Positions 15,921-25,088 of a stretch of DNA of 64,000 nucleotides are shown one piece after another. The stretch's first letter is position 1. Every line of letters starts with the position of its first letter. The notes under the pieces were generated by a model. It ran no database searches. It had not been told where the DNA came from and worked only from the letters and a program-made list of their open reading frames with translations. This DNA is from RGIG8244 sp045639325 (GTDB taxonomy: Bacteria; Verrucomicrobiota; Lentisphaeria; Victivallales; UBA1829), in the NCBI GenBank assembly GCA_045639325.1, contig JAZUCU010000026.1, forward strand, positions 1 to 64,000, written 5' to 3'. Both the position numbers and the translations under genes were made by a program.

Positions 15921-18070
15921 GTAACAATAAATATTTCATGATGGCGGCAATTGCTCTCCCGTTGACATTTGTCGGTTGTAACAGTCCCCAGCCGCAGGAG
16001 CGCCCGGTCAATATCGTTATGCCCCAGCAGCCTACTGCAAAAGACATCAATCTGATCCCCCAGGCAATCCCCGGCAAAGTCCGCGTTGCCAATGATGCTC
16101 CCACTGGCGCATACGCTCCGACAAAAGTCGAAGCTCAGCTGAACATCGATGTGAAAGATGGCACAAAACAGGTCCATGTTGTCCGTGACAACACCGACCC
16201 GGTCATCATCACAAAACCCTACAAAATCAAAAATGCAGATCCCTATGCTGTCCGCAGTTATCTGGAAGCAGCAGTCGGCGCAAAGAGCATCGCTCTCAAT
16301 CCGGCACAGGTCACCGCTGTCAAATTTGATGACGGTACCGGTGTGATCCTGGTTTCTGCTGAAGATTACCGCTTTGAAGATTCCAAAGACGGCAAAGGCA
16401 TCAATGCGATCGTGGCTTCTCTCGACCGCAAAGGTCTCTCCTACTTCAGCGATTCCGGTTCCAGCATCTACTTCCCCAAAGCAAGCCGTGCTTCCAACCT
16501 GCGTGACATGCTCCTCAAAGTCGGTTCTTCCGACCTGGATCCCCAGTTCGCAGTTGCTCCCGGCAGCCTCATGGTCGATGGCGAATTGAACGCCCTCATC
16601 ATGACCGGTGCAAAATGGAACATCAATGACATGCGCAAAATGCTGGCGATCTACGACCGCCCCATTCCGGAAGTCAAAGTCCGTTACAAGGTCCTCGAAA
16701 TTTATGCTGAAAACGATGACCGTATCGGTGTCGACTTCCAGAGCTGGAAAAACAACGAAGGTGTTGACTTCTTCTCCGCCGGTACTCTCAACCGTCGTAA
16801 CTGGGGCACATTCTTCACCAGCAACATGGATCATTCTGCAAACAACAGCCGTACATCCTACTGGAACTTCAATCCGAAATGGAATACCCGTTATCTGGAC
16901 TTCATGACCAGTATCGGTAAAGCAAAAGTTATGGCTCAGGGTGAAATGGTCATCCAGAACCGTATCGCTTCCAAAATCCAGGTCGGTACCGGTTTCTTCT
17001 ATGACCGTACATACTACACTGCCGGTGCTAAAACCATCGCAGAAGGCTGCACAGAATTCGCTTACACAGACGTCAATCCCGACACAATCCAGCGTGAAGG
17101 TGTTCTGAAAATCATGCCCGTTGATGCTGCTCAGGCATTCGTCAACGAAGCTGCTGGCTACAACAACGTTACGGTTCAGACTCCTATGGGCCCTGTTACC
17201 GTTCCTGTCACAAGTTTGCCGAACATCATTCTGAAACCTACCGGTTATACCATGCGTACCATGGGTACTCAGACTGGTACCAATTCCTACACTGATGTAA
17301 CGGCATTGGCTCTCAAGACCAATCCGACTCTCATCAATGGCATGAAACAGATCGGAATTGATGTGACCGGCATGACTGATGCTCAGCTTGATTCTTTCAC
17401 ATCACCCTTTGCAAAATATCTGACCGGTTACACAAAAGCTGACGGAACCACAACCACTGCCGCTTACTACAACACAAACGGCAATGCAATGAATGCACAT
17501 CCCGGTATCATCCACGGCTGGCTCCAGTACCCGATGGTTTCTGACGGCTTCCTGTTTGAATTGGCAATCACTCCGGTTGTCACCGGTAAAGCTGCAAAAT
17601 TGCAGTTCAACCTCAACAGTATCTCCCTCCTCGGTTGGAACTCCGACGGTTCTCCCCGTTCTTCCAACTCCAAGGTCGCAACTACAATGCAGATGGGTTA
17701 CAAAGCCGGTACATTCGTCATCGGCGGTCTCCGCAAATCTGAATCGGTACGTGGTACTGCAGGTCTGCCCTTCTTCAAAGATATGCCGGTCGTCGGCCGT
17801 CTTTTCTCCACCGAAACAGAATCCATCAAACAGTCTCAGGTTATCCTGATTGCTGAAGTCGAATATGCGGCTCCCAATGATGATCAGCTCGGTGCAAAAG
17901 TCAAAGACGAAATCGGCAAGATCAACAACAATGTCAACAAAGGTATGAACAGCAAAGTCGGCAACATGTTCTTCCAGCAGTATCTGCTTGATGACGACCG
18001 TGCTGACCGTGAAGACCGTTTGGACAAAGTCAATCAGGAATCTGATGCGGCCAGCAAAATCTACCGCTGA
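15917..18070 (+). CDS. Secretin-like lipoprotein 2
   Basis: 717 residues. The N-terminus MSNNKYFMMAAIALPLTFVGC has a lipobox, so it is probably lipid-anchored. N-domain-like segments (KPYKIKNADPYAVRSYLEAA; YFPKASRASNLRDMLLKVGS) precede the core that begins PEVKVRYKVLEIYAENDDRI and ends TAGLPFFKDMPVVGRLFSTE followed by QVILIAEVEY, the secretin C-terminal pattern. A long insertion (roughly residues 330-540) lies in the core. A tail with charged residues (DDDRADREDRLDK) follows. Start ATG overlaps the previous stop (ATGA). It ends at two hairpins, the second a strong terminator. Channel partners are not in the window. Confidence 0.75.
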   Translation: MSNNKYFMMAAIALPLTFVGCNSPQPQERPVNIVMPQQPTAKDINLIPQAIPGKVRVANDAPTGAYAPTKVEAQLNIDVKDGTKQVHVVRDNTDPVIITKPYKIKNADPYAVRSYLEAAVGAKSIALNPAQVTAVKFDDGTGVILVSAEDYRFEDSKDGKGINAIVASLDRKGLSYFSDSGSSIYFPKASRASNLRDMLLKVGSSDLDPQFAVAPGSLMVDGELNALIMTGAKWNINDMRKMLAIYDRPIPEVKVRYKVLEIYAENDDRIGVDFQSWKNNEGVDFFSAGTLNRRNWGTFFTSNMDHSANNSRTSYWNFNPKWNTRYLDFMTSIGKAKVMAQGEMVIQNRIASKIQVGTGFFYDRTYYTAGAKTIAEGCTEFAYTDVNPDTIQREGVLKIMPVDAAQAFVNEAAGYNNVTVQTPMGPVTVPVTSLPNIILKPTGYTMRTMGTQTGTNSYTDVTALALKTNPTLINGMKQIGIDVTGMTDAQLDSFTSPFAKYLTGYTKADGTTTTAAYYNTNGNAMNAHPGIIHGWLQYPMVSDGFLFELAITPVVTGKAAKLQFNLNSISLLGWNSDGSPRSSNSKVATTMQMGYKAGTFVIGGLRKSESVRGTAGLPFFKDMPVVGRLFSTETESIKQSQVILIAEVEYAAPNDDQLGAKVKDEIGKINNNVNKGMNSKVGNMFFQQYLLDDDRADREDRLDKVNQESDAASKIYR

Positions 18071-18081
18071 TGTTCTCCTGT

Positions 18082-18161
18082 AACGGGGTGAATCAATCTC
18101 CCCGTTAAGAATAATGCTCAATGCAGCCATAAATCGTGCGCAGATTTATGGCTGCTTTTTT
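18082..18161 (+). terminator. Hairpin plus intrinsic terminator after the secretin operon
   Basis: First a 7-bp stem AACGGGG / CCCCGTT (18082-18106), then a perfect 12-bp stem GCAGCCATAAAT / ATTTATGGCTGC (18123-18155) followed by TTTTTT (18156-18161). Confidence 0.9.
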
Positions 18162-18173
18162 ATGCTCTGCAAC

Positions 18174-18201
18174 TTGAATTTCACACGGGATGTGCTATTG
18201 T
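18174..18201 (+). promoter_or_regulatory. Predicted promoter of the WbsX/GH99-like gene
   Basis: TTGAAT, 16-nt spacer, TATTGT with TGC just before the -10 box, 31 nt upstream of the start codon. Confidence 0.5.
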
Positions 18202-18232
18202 ATATCATCACAATAAAATATGAGGTTGCAAC

Positions 18233-19378
18233 ATGAAAAAAGAAATCTTTACAATTTACTTCCCCAGCTGGCATCCGGATCGTCATTATGAAAAATGGTA
18301 TGGCAAAGGTTTCAGCGAATGGGAACTTGTGAAAAATACAAAACCCCTGTTCGAGGGTCACGCTCAGCCGAAATGCCCGCAATGGGGTTATTTTGATGAA
18401 TCCGATCCCGATATGATGATCAAGCAGATCGACCTCGCCGCCGATAACGGCATCACCGGTTTCCTCTTCGACTGGTACTGGTACAATGGCGAACAGTTCC
18501 TGGAAAAGCCCCTGGACGAAGCCTTCCTCAATGCCCCCAACCGCAACCGTTTGAAATTCGCTATCATGTGGGCGAATCACAACTGGGGCAAGTGGCCTGC
18601 CCTCGATGATGACAAACATCAGGGCATGAATTCCAACGAAAATCAATCCAGCACCACTTATTTTGAAATGACACATTCCGAAGAAGACTTGCGTAATGTG
18701 ATCGATTTCTGTTCCAAAAAATATTTCTGCTGCGAAAATTACTGGAAGATCGATGGCAAGCCCGTGTATTCCCTTTACAACACCACCGCGCTCAAACAAA
18801 TCTTCGATCTGAAAGATGTCGCACGCATCCTCAACGATCAGGCACGCAAGAACGGTTATCCCGGCTTGTACCTGCTCGTCAACATCGGCTGCTGTAACGA
18901 TAACAAGCGGTTCTGCGGATGGGGCAGAGTTCCCGACGTGAAAGCCGCCGGTTTCGATGCTGTTTTTGCGTATAACATCGTCGCCCCCGAATATTATCAT
19001 GAACTGCCCATCGAACGGCCTGTATTCGATTATTCCGGCATGATGGAAGCACAGGAATATTGCTGGAACAAGATCGAAGAAGGCGGAATGACACATTTCC
19101 CCAGTGTCACTCTCGGTCTTGACGTGGCACCGCGCTGGAGCCGCTCCGTCAAATTCCCCATGGATTATGTCAAATTGGGATATTGTCCCATCTGTACAGG
19201 CAACACACCCGAACGATTCGGCGAAGTGCTGAAAAAGGCTTTGGCAAAAGAAGGTCCTGCAATCATTATCAACGCATGGAACGAATGGACCGAAGGCATG
19301 GCATTGCTCCCCGATACCCAATACGGAACCGGTTACCTTGATACCATTGCAAAAATCACAGCAGAAATGGATAAATAA
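18233..19378 (+). CDS. WbsX / glycoside hydrolase 99-like protein
   Basis: 381 residues without signal peptide. The N-terminal half is a clear match by eye to the WbsX family: YFPSWHPD, KWYGKGFSEWELVKNTKPL, FEGHAQPKCPQWGYFD, a Trp/Asp-rich FDWYWYNGEQFLEKP, and IMWANHNWG. Later come NIGCCNDNK and NAWNEWTEG, the latter with a conserved Glu. Such proteins have a GH99-like TIM barrel and are found in polysaccharide biosynthesis and degradation loci. Start ATG 18233 follows GAGG. The next gene begins 2 nt after its stop, so they are co-transcribed. The substrate is unknown. Confidence 0.8.
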   Translation: MKKEIFTIYFPSWHPDRHYEKWYGKGFSEWELVKNTKPLFEGHAQPKCPQWGYFDESDPDMMIKQIDLAADNGITGFLFDWYWYNGEQFLEKPLDEAFLNAPNRNRLKFAIMWANHNWGKWPALDDDKHQGMNSNENQSSTTYFEMTHSEEDLRNVIDFCSKKYFCCENYWKIDGKPVYSLYNTTALKQIFDLKDVARILNDQARKNGYPGLYLLVNIGCCNDNKRFCGWGRVPDVKAAGFDAVFAYNIVAPEYYHELPIERPVFDYSGMMEAQEYCWNKIEEGGMTHFPSVTLGLDVAPRWSRSVKFPMDYVKLGYCPICTGNTPERFGEVLKKALAKEGPAIIINAWNEWTEGMALLPDTQYGTGYLDTIAKITAEMDK

Positions 19379-19380
19379 TT

Positions 19381-20766
19381 ATGAAACCGTTTGAAATACG
19401 CGGCTTTAATCCCTGCGAAAGTCTGCTCCGTCACTCGCCGGAACAGCTTACCCGTTTCATCCGCCGCATGAAAACGCTGAACATGAATACCATTATCATC
19501 CATTACGATTATGGATGGAAACGGTATCAGGATCTGATTATCAAAGAATGTCAGGATGCCGGAGTCAACATTATTCTGATGACCTTCGGCCCCCGCACAT
19601 TCCTCTCATATTCCGACTGGAAACCACAATGGTTTGCCAAGGACCTCAACGGCAATCCGTTCTGTCAGCGGTTGGAATGTGAAACTTATCCCTGTGCATT
19701 TGAACCGGAAGCGTTGGCGGCCTATGAATACGGTGCAAAACAGTGGCTCCGTTCCCTGCCCGCGGCCATCAAACACGTTCACATGCGTGCCGCCGATGGC
19801 TTGATGTTCTGTCAATGCGAAAAGTGCCGTCCTCTGCCCGATAATGAAAAGTGGCAGCCTTTTGTGGAAATCTTCACCCGTGCCGTCCTCTCCGAACGCC
19901 CGGATTTGAAGTTTGAAACGGATATTTATGTGAAACGGTACAACATTCCGCAGAACAGACAGCCGTTCCACCAGATGTCGAGCATCATGTACGACACCTT
20001 TTACCGTACCCCGCAGCATCCTATCGGATGCAGTCGTTTTCCGCATCTGGAGCTGACCGGATACGCTGCCACGGAAAAGAATCCCGATGCTGTCTGCCCC
20101 AATCAGTATCATCTCAACCGTTTGAAGGAATGGACCGCCGAATATCCGGGCAAGGTTTATATTCATGAAAACGCCATGGCGCAAGGTCTCTGCGGCGTCT
20201 TCCAACATGGAACCTGGTCTTATCTCCGTGACTTGGCAATCTATCGGGAGCTGGGCATTCAGGGCGTCTGCTATGAAGCATACGAACCCGGCTATTGTCA
20301 CTTCAGCGACATGTATGAGATTCTGGCAAAAGCCATGATGGGGGAAGAAGTCGATTATCAGCCCAACGAAATCGAACGTGTCATGAATGATCAAGAATAC
20401 ATCGGCTGGTTCGGTCGGACACCGCCGGAAGACTGGATGATACCCTTTATCACCGATCCCCTGAACTTGAAACTGCATCAGCTCATCGGAGCGTATAATA
20501 CGGATCCCTGTAAACAAACATTCCGTAACATGCTCAACTTTGCAGTGGAACATAAAGACGTGCTCGACCCGTTATATATTGCAGATTTCCATGCCCGCGG
20601 TGCGCTCCGGCGGGGCTTGCTTGATAAAAACGATCTTTCCGAAGTCGCTCAGGATATGCTCAGCCGCCGGAAATTGTGGGACTTTATGGAAGAGATCCCC
20701 ATGGAAGACGATCCGATAAAAGTCTGTCTCAATATCATCGGCGAACTCATCGAAAAAGCAAAATAA
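19381..20766 (+). CDS. TIM-barrel glycosidase-like protein (DUF4838-like)
   Basis: 461 residues, no signal peptide. An N-terminal barrel is suggested by TIIIHYDYGWKRYQDLI, VNIILMTFGPRTF and HVHMRAADG. The motif MFCQCEKCRPLPD, a CxC-x2-C cluster, resembles the cysteine motif seen in DUF4838 and alpha-glucuronidase-like proteins. Catalytic residues cannot be assigned. It follows the WbsX/GH99-like gene with a 2-nt gap and ends at a bidirectional terminator. A role in glycan processing with the preceding gene is an inference from context. Confidence 0.55.
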   Translation: MKPFEIRGFNPCESLLRHSPEQLTRFIRRMKTLNMNTIIIHYDYGWKRYQDLIIKECQDAGVNIILMTFGPRTFLSYSDWKPQWFAKDLNGNPFCQRLECETYPCAFEPEALAAYEYGAKQWLRSLPAAIKHVHMRAADGLMFCQCEKCRPLPDNEKWQPFVEIFTRAVLSERPDLKFETDIYVKRYNIPQNRQPFHQMSSIMYDTFYRTPQHPIGCSRFPHLELTGYAATEKNPDAVCPNQYHLNRLKEWTAEYPGKVYIHENAMAQGLCGVFQHGTWSYLRDLAIYRELGIQGVCYEAYEPGYCHFSDMYEILAKAMMGEEVDYQPNEIERVMNDQEYIGWFGRTPPEDWMIPFITDPLNLKLHQLIGAYNTDPCKQTFRNMLNFAVEHKDVLDPLYIADFHARGALRRGLLDKNDLSEVAQDMLSRRKLWDFMEEIPMEDDPIKVCLNIIGELIEKAK

Positions 20767-20786
20767 TACACAGTTCTAAAGCAAAA

Positions 20787-20828
20787 CCTCCAGGATGACA
20801 AAATATGCTATCCTGGAGGCTATTTTTT
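20787..20828. terminator. Bidirectional terminator between convergent operons
   Basis: 10-bp stem CCTCCAGGAT / ATCCTGGAGG (20787-20796 with 20810-20819). T-run on the plus side (TATTTTTTAT), and TTTTGCTTT on the minus side. Confidence 0.85.
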
Positions 20829-20846
20829 ATTTGTGCAAGAATCAGA

Positions 20847-21695
20847 TCATCTTCTGGTACATGCCGCCTGATATGCATGGGTATAACGTGCCCGGAAACC
20901 TTCCGGATCTTCCTGACACAAACGCAGGGATTCCATGAATTCTTTCGCCTGACGAGGCCAATTACGCACATCCAGCGTGTCATGACCAAGGAGCATGCCG
21001 TGATCACCCCAGTTGTACAATGCAAGCTCACAGGGGCGTCCGGCTTCCGCCATCGCTTCCGCAAAAACAATACTGTTGCGATAATTCACCATCTGATCAC
21101 CGATTGTATGGAGCAGGAATGCAGGCGGCGTATTTTCATTCACATGTTCCGGCAGAGAATAATCGGCACCGCGTGCGGCATAATCTTCGCCCAACAGATT
21201 CGCCTGGGTTCCGATATGACTCCACGGCTTGAAGGCAAGCACGCCATAACACAAAAACATCACATCCGGACGGAATGACATGCGGTCAATTTCATCGCCG
21301 TCGTCACAGTTGATACGATCGCCGAGAACGCCGATCGAACCTGCAAGGTGTCCGCCGGCAGAAAATCCGCAAACAGCAACCTGATCCGGCAGTACATTCC
21401 ATTTTTCCGCATGATAACGGATCATACGCATTGCGCGTGCTGCATCCTGCTGCGGGGCGGGAAAACGATTCGGTGCAACACGGTAATCGAGCACAAAAGC
21501 GTGAAAACCGAGACGATTGAATTCTTTGGCTGTCGGTCCGCCTTCCGTCGCTTCACAAACGCCGCCATAACCGCCGCCGGGAATGACCAATACTGCGGAA
21601 TGTTTCTGACCATCGTTCAAAAGATAGGGCGTAATAGACGGACGGTCAGCCAGTGTTTTGATTGACTCGTCACGCCAGAGATAAATTTTTTCCAT
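20847..21695 (-). CDS. Alpha/beta hydrolase, BD-FAE/acetylxylan-esterase-like
   Basis: 282 residues, cytoplasmic by sequence. Oxyanion region VLVIPGGGYGGVCE, nucleophile GFSAGGHLAG (GxSxG), acid region LLHTIGDQMV, and His in WGDHGMLLGHD give a complete Ser-Asp-His triad. This arrangement is typical of small carbohydrate esterases that deacetylate xylan or other glycans. Start ATG 21695 with AAGGAA. It follows the 1040-residue protein by 18 bp and is the last gene of that unit. Substrate is by inference only. Confidence 0.82.
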   Translation of the reverse strand: MEKIYLWRDESIKTLADRPSITPYLLNDGQKHSAVLVIPGGGYGGVCEATEGGPTAKEFNRLGFHAFVLDYRVAPNRFPAPQQDAARAMRMIRYHAEKWNVLPDQVAVCGFSAGGHLAGSIGVLGDRINCDDGDEIDRMSFRPDVMFLCYGVLAFKPWSHIGTQANLLGEDYAARGADYSLPEHVNENTPPAFLLHTIGDQMVNYRNSIVFAEAMAEAGRPCELALYNWGDHGMLLGHDTLDVRNWPRQAKEFMESLRLCQEDPEGFRARYTHAYQAACTRR

Positions 21696-21713
21696 AATAA
21701 AATTCCTTATCTA

Positions 21714-24700
21714 TCAATCAAGCCGGATCAATTTGGATTCATAATGATCCAAATGTTCGCTGGCTATCAATTTGCCTTTGTAATAAATATCCGTATAAAT
21801 CGCACCGCCGTGTTCCGGCCAGGAGTTTTCTTCCACAAATGCGTACGCATGACCATCGCTGCCCAGGAACGGCGTCAGACATGCGCCGCCGGTTGCCGTA
21901 ACCTGGTAATCACCGAGCAAACGCAGCACATCCATCGCCGCCTTGTTGACTTCCGCATCCATGGCTTTCTGTCCGGCACCGCCGGTACGGTCAATGGCGC
22001 GTTTCTGCATGGAAGGAGCGATTGTAAAGAATGCGGCACTTGCCTTTTTATTTTTCTTCAAGGTCAAAAGTTTTTTGCCGTCACGTTCCAACAGGACATC
22101 GGCATGTTCCACATCGAACAGGTCAGCGAGGGATGCCGCATCTTCGGAACAGAGCAGATTTACACCGGCGTTATGAAGACGGCGGATCTGTTTCAATTCC
22201 GCTTCCGGCACACCTTGCAACGGAGGCAGGATCAACAGGGATACCTGGTCGGCGGAAAGTTTTTTCAAATTTTCCATCCGGGTCTGGAATCCATGGGGCT
22301 GCCCGTCTTTCCGTGCCATTTCGTAGAGATATCCAGCAAATTCTTCGGCCGTATTGACCATGGAACCGCCACGGACAAAACGTTCATTTTTCTCGTAGAA
22401 ATATTCATGAGCATCGCAGGCGGCACGACTGTATACATACGCCGGAGTCCGCAATGGTGTGACCGGTTTCAGATCGCGATACAAGCCATAAAGACGGAGC
22501 ATTTCCGTAAACATGTCAGAAGTCCAGGAAGAAGATTCCAACAAGCCATACGCATCCCAGTAGCAGAATTTTTCGCCATCAAAATACGCCGTCCCGTAAA
22601 GAAGTTCCATAAAGCGGGTAAAGAAGAATTTCGGCGGAGTAACAGAAATACCATAGGGCGGGTGACCATACACCACACGGGCATCCAGTGTTTCCGCATT
22701 CAAGCCCCAGATCTGAGGAATGTAACGGATTCGTGGGCCTTCCATGCTGACTGAGGTAAATTGCCAGGTACTGCGGCTTAAAGGATAACGGGAGGAGAAC
22801 GGATAATCTTCCATAATGGCAAAACCATCCATGATTTCTTCCAGTTTATCATTGCGCAAATCCATACCGAGCAGACGGCTGTAGTTGGGGCCTTTGTAGA
22901 TGGAACCGTATGTGGCAAATGTCAGGAAGTTGCAAGCGGGAACACCGGCACGTGTCTGATGACTGCGTTTCAGAAATTCTCTGCAGCGCGGCGCAATAAA
23001 GTCGAGCCATTCCGTCCAGCGAGCCGGGTAAATTTCATCAAAGGTGAGTTCCTTACCGGCAAACTCTTTTGTCTGCTCCCGAATCCATTCATCACTCTCA
23101 TAAATGTAAGGCATGTGCAAATAATATCTGCCGTTATTGGCAGCATTGCAGAAACGGAGCAAATCTGCATGTTTCAGATTGTATTCCGTATTCGCCTGTT
23201 TGGCATTCTGCGGCTGAATGCGGGAAGTCCATTGACGGTGATACAATTTCAGCAACTTCAAAGGACGGTGATCCGATGTATACGCATATTCCGCACCTGT
23301 CCCGATGTAATGGGAAACATCGACAACCGCCGTACCCCACGGGTGGAAGTGATGAGAATAATCTGCAAGGAATGTATCCGGGTAAATATCCGGATAACCC
23401 GCCGCCTGCTGCGCGGACATCTTTTCATCGGCGGGGATCACTTCGAATGCATTGCGGACTTCGCCCAGCACAAGGTCATTGCGTTTCATAACGGCGCTCA
23501 AATGATAGACACCGGGCGCAAGTTTACCGAGAGAGAAGAATTTACCTGCTTTCTTGTGGAAACTTTTGATCGGTTCACGATAAGCATTTTCCAGTACAAA
23601 ATCGCAATCCGTCGCTTCGCAGGGAACGGCAAGACCACGGAAACGGACGTCTTCCCCTTCCAGGAAGTAATGGTTCACACGGGCATATTCCAATGCCATT
23701 TCATAATCCGGAATATCTTTCGGGATCATGGCAACAATGGCTTTATCCCGGGGTGATTCAATAACGGCATCGCATGCATCGTTTTCATAAATTTTACCGA
23801 ATGAAATGCGTTTGCCCTTGCGGTCACAAAGAACTTCCGCCGGGCCGCCCGCCAGAGAATTGACGGCTTCCGCTTCGTAATAATCATATCCGAATGCAAG
23901 ATAAGCCACATTTTCCATATTGACAACCGTCTCACGGGATACGGGGAAAATATAATCCGGAATACCGAATGTGGCACGCAGCAATGAGAAAGAACCTGCT
24001 CTGCCATGAACAATCACCACACGGAACAATTCCTTCCCTTCCGCATCCAAAGCGCGGCAGTAGGGATTATCCATGATTTCCGCATTCATACAGCGGGGTT
24101 CGGGATGGTCTTTATCTTTGCCCGGACCACCGTTCAAGGTCAGATTCCACCGTTCGCATCCGCAGCAGGAAGTACGTTCGATGGTAAATTTGTAAGGCGT
24201 CGGGATACCATGGGGCCCATACATCATGGGGACTTTGATTGCCGCCAGTTTCTTTTCTTTGACTTCCGGCAGATAAAGTTTGAGAGATTCGACGCGGAAT
24301 TCATACGCACCGAAACTGTATTGGGCGGCATCCAACGCAATCACACCTTTTTTGCGGGGACACTGATCGGGAACCGTGAAGACGGCAAGGGATTTGCCAT
24401 TGGCGCTGACGCGGACTTTATTGCCGATTACGGAAAAAGTCCAAAGCCCAAACGGAATATCTTTCAACGCTTTCTTCTGCAATACTTCATAATGGGTGCC
24501 GTCAAGAATCCCGAAATCCAGATCGCCGCCCCGGTTCATTTCCAGATAAAGGGCCTTTGTTCCTTTCTTTTCGGCGCGGAAATACAGGAGAAAAGTCGGT
24601 TCTTTTGCAAGATTTTCTTTCAGATTCAGTTCCAGACGGAAATCAGAAATATCTTTAGCGTGGAGACAATGCCAGTTACCGGGGAAAGAGATTGCAAAAT

Positions 24701-24836
24701 GACCGGTCTGAATCATCGCCAGATGATCAGAGTGAGGGCTCATTTTGAGCACATTGAAACCGGCGGGATAGGTATTTTCTTTATCGTGGGAAAATTGATA
24801 ATCGTACAAAAGGAAACTGCAAGGATCTTTTTTCAT
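21714..24836 (-). CDS. Large multidomain glycosidase-like protein of unknown specificity
   Basis: About 1040 residues, no signal peptide. The N-terminal 190 residues (FRLELNLKENLAKEPTFLLY, YLEMNRGGDLDFGILDG, SFGAYEFRVESLKLYLPE) read as a concanavalin-like jelly roll. A beta-rich region follows. The central 550-800 stretch has TIM-barrel features (VVDVSHYIGTGAEY, YYLHMPYIYESDEWI, LMSF-like PACNFLTFATYGS). The C-terminal part with SLLILPPLQGVPEAEL and AGVNLLCSEDAASLADLF resembles the glutamine-amidotransferase-like trimerisation domain of beta-galactosidases. The start ATG 24836 is favoured over GTG 24869. First gene of the unit with the esterase. No family could be named with confidence. Confidence 0.55.
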   Translation of the reverse strand: MKKDPCSFLLYDYQFSHDKENTYPAGFNVLKMSPHSDHLAMIQTGHFAISFPGNWHCLHAKDISDFRLELNLKENLAKEPTFLLYFRAEKKGTKALYLEMNRGGDLDFGILDGTHYEVLQKKALKDIPFGLWTFSVIGNKVRVSANGKSLAVFTVPDQCPRKKGVIALDAAQYSFGAYEFRVESLKLYLPEVKEKKLAAIKVPMMYGPHGIPTPYKFTIERTSCCGCERWNLTLNGGPGKDKDHPEPRCMNAEIMDNPYCRALDAEGKELFRVVIVHGRAGSFSLLRATFGIPDYIFPVSRETVVNMENVAYLAFGYDYYEAEAVNSLAGGPAEVLCDRKGKRISFGKIYENDACDAVIESPRDKAIVAMIPKDIPDYEMALEYARVNHYFLEGEDVRFRGLAVPCEATDCDFVLENAYREPIKSFHKKAGKFFSLGKLAPGVYHLSAVMKRNDLVLGEVRNAFEVIPADEKMSAQQAAGYPDIYPDTFLADYSHHFHPWGTAVVDVSHYIGTGAEYAYTSDHRPLKLLKLYHRQWTSRIQPQNAKQANTEYNLKHADLLRFCNAANNGRYYLHMPYIYESDEWIREQTKEFAGKELTFDEIYPARWTEWLDFIAPRCREFLKRSHQTRAGVPACNFLTFATYGSIYKGPNYSRLLGMDLRNDKLEEIMDGFAIMEDYPFSSRYPLSRSTWQFTSVSMEGPRIRYIPQIWGLNAETLDARVVYGHPPYGISVTPPKFFFTRFMELLYGTAYFDGEKFCYWDAYGLLESSSWTSDMFTEMLRLYGLYRDLKPVTPLRTPAYVYSRAACDAHEYFYEKNERFVRGGSMVNTAEEFAGYLYEMARKDGQPHGFQTRMENLKKLSADQVSLLILPPLQGVPEAELKQIRRLHNAGVNLLCSEDAASLADLFDVEHADVLLERDGKKLLTLKKNKKASAAFFTIAPSMQKRAIDRTGGAGQKAMDAEVNKAAMDVLRLLGDYQVTATGGACLTPFLGSDGHAYAFVEENSWPEHGGAIYTDIYYKGKLIASEHLDHYESKLIRLD

Positions 24837-24914
24837 ACTATCGGCTCTTTCTCGGGGATACGCAATCACCCCCGGATTCTGGTTAAAAAATCTCCGGATA
24901 AGATTTATGGGGAT

Positions 24915-24943
24915 AATCTAATGCCGATTTTCTGCATTTTCAA
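24915..24943 (-). promoter_or_regulatory. Predicted promoter of the 1040-residue protein and esterase
   Basis: Minus strand TTGAAA (24943-24938), 17-nt spacer, TAGATT (24920-24915). Confidence 0.5.
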
Positions 24944-24983
24944 GTTCGAATGTACGAAAATGCAAACATTTGCCTGATTTTTC

Positions 24984-25027
24984 ATAAATAAAAAAACTCC
25001 GTACGGAAATAAATCCCATACGGAGTT
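24984..25027 (-). terminator. Intrinsic terminator of pckG
   Basis: Reading minus: AACTCCGTA, 15-nt loop, TACGGAGTT (25027-25019 with 25003-24995), then TTTTTTTATTTAT. It separates pckG from the next minus-strand unit. Confidence 0.85.
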
Positions 25028-25088
25028 GTGCTTCTGATGTCAGAAATGCATACCGGTCAGACCGGCATGCATGTGCTGTTCAAAGCAA

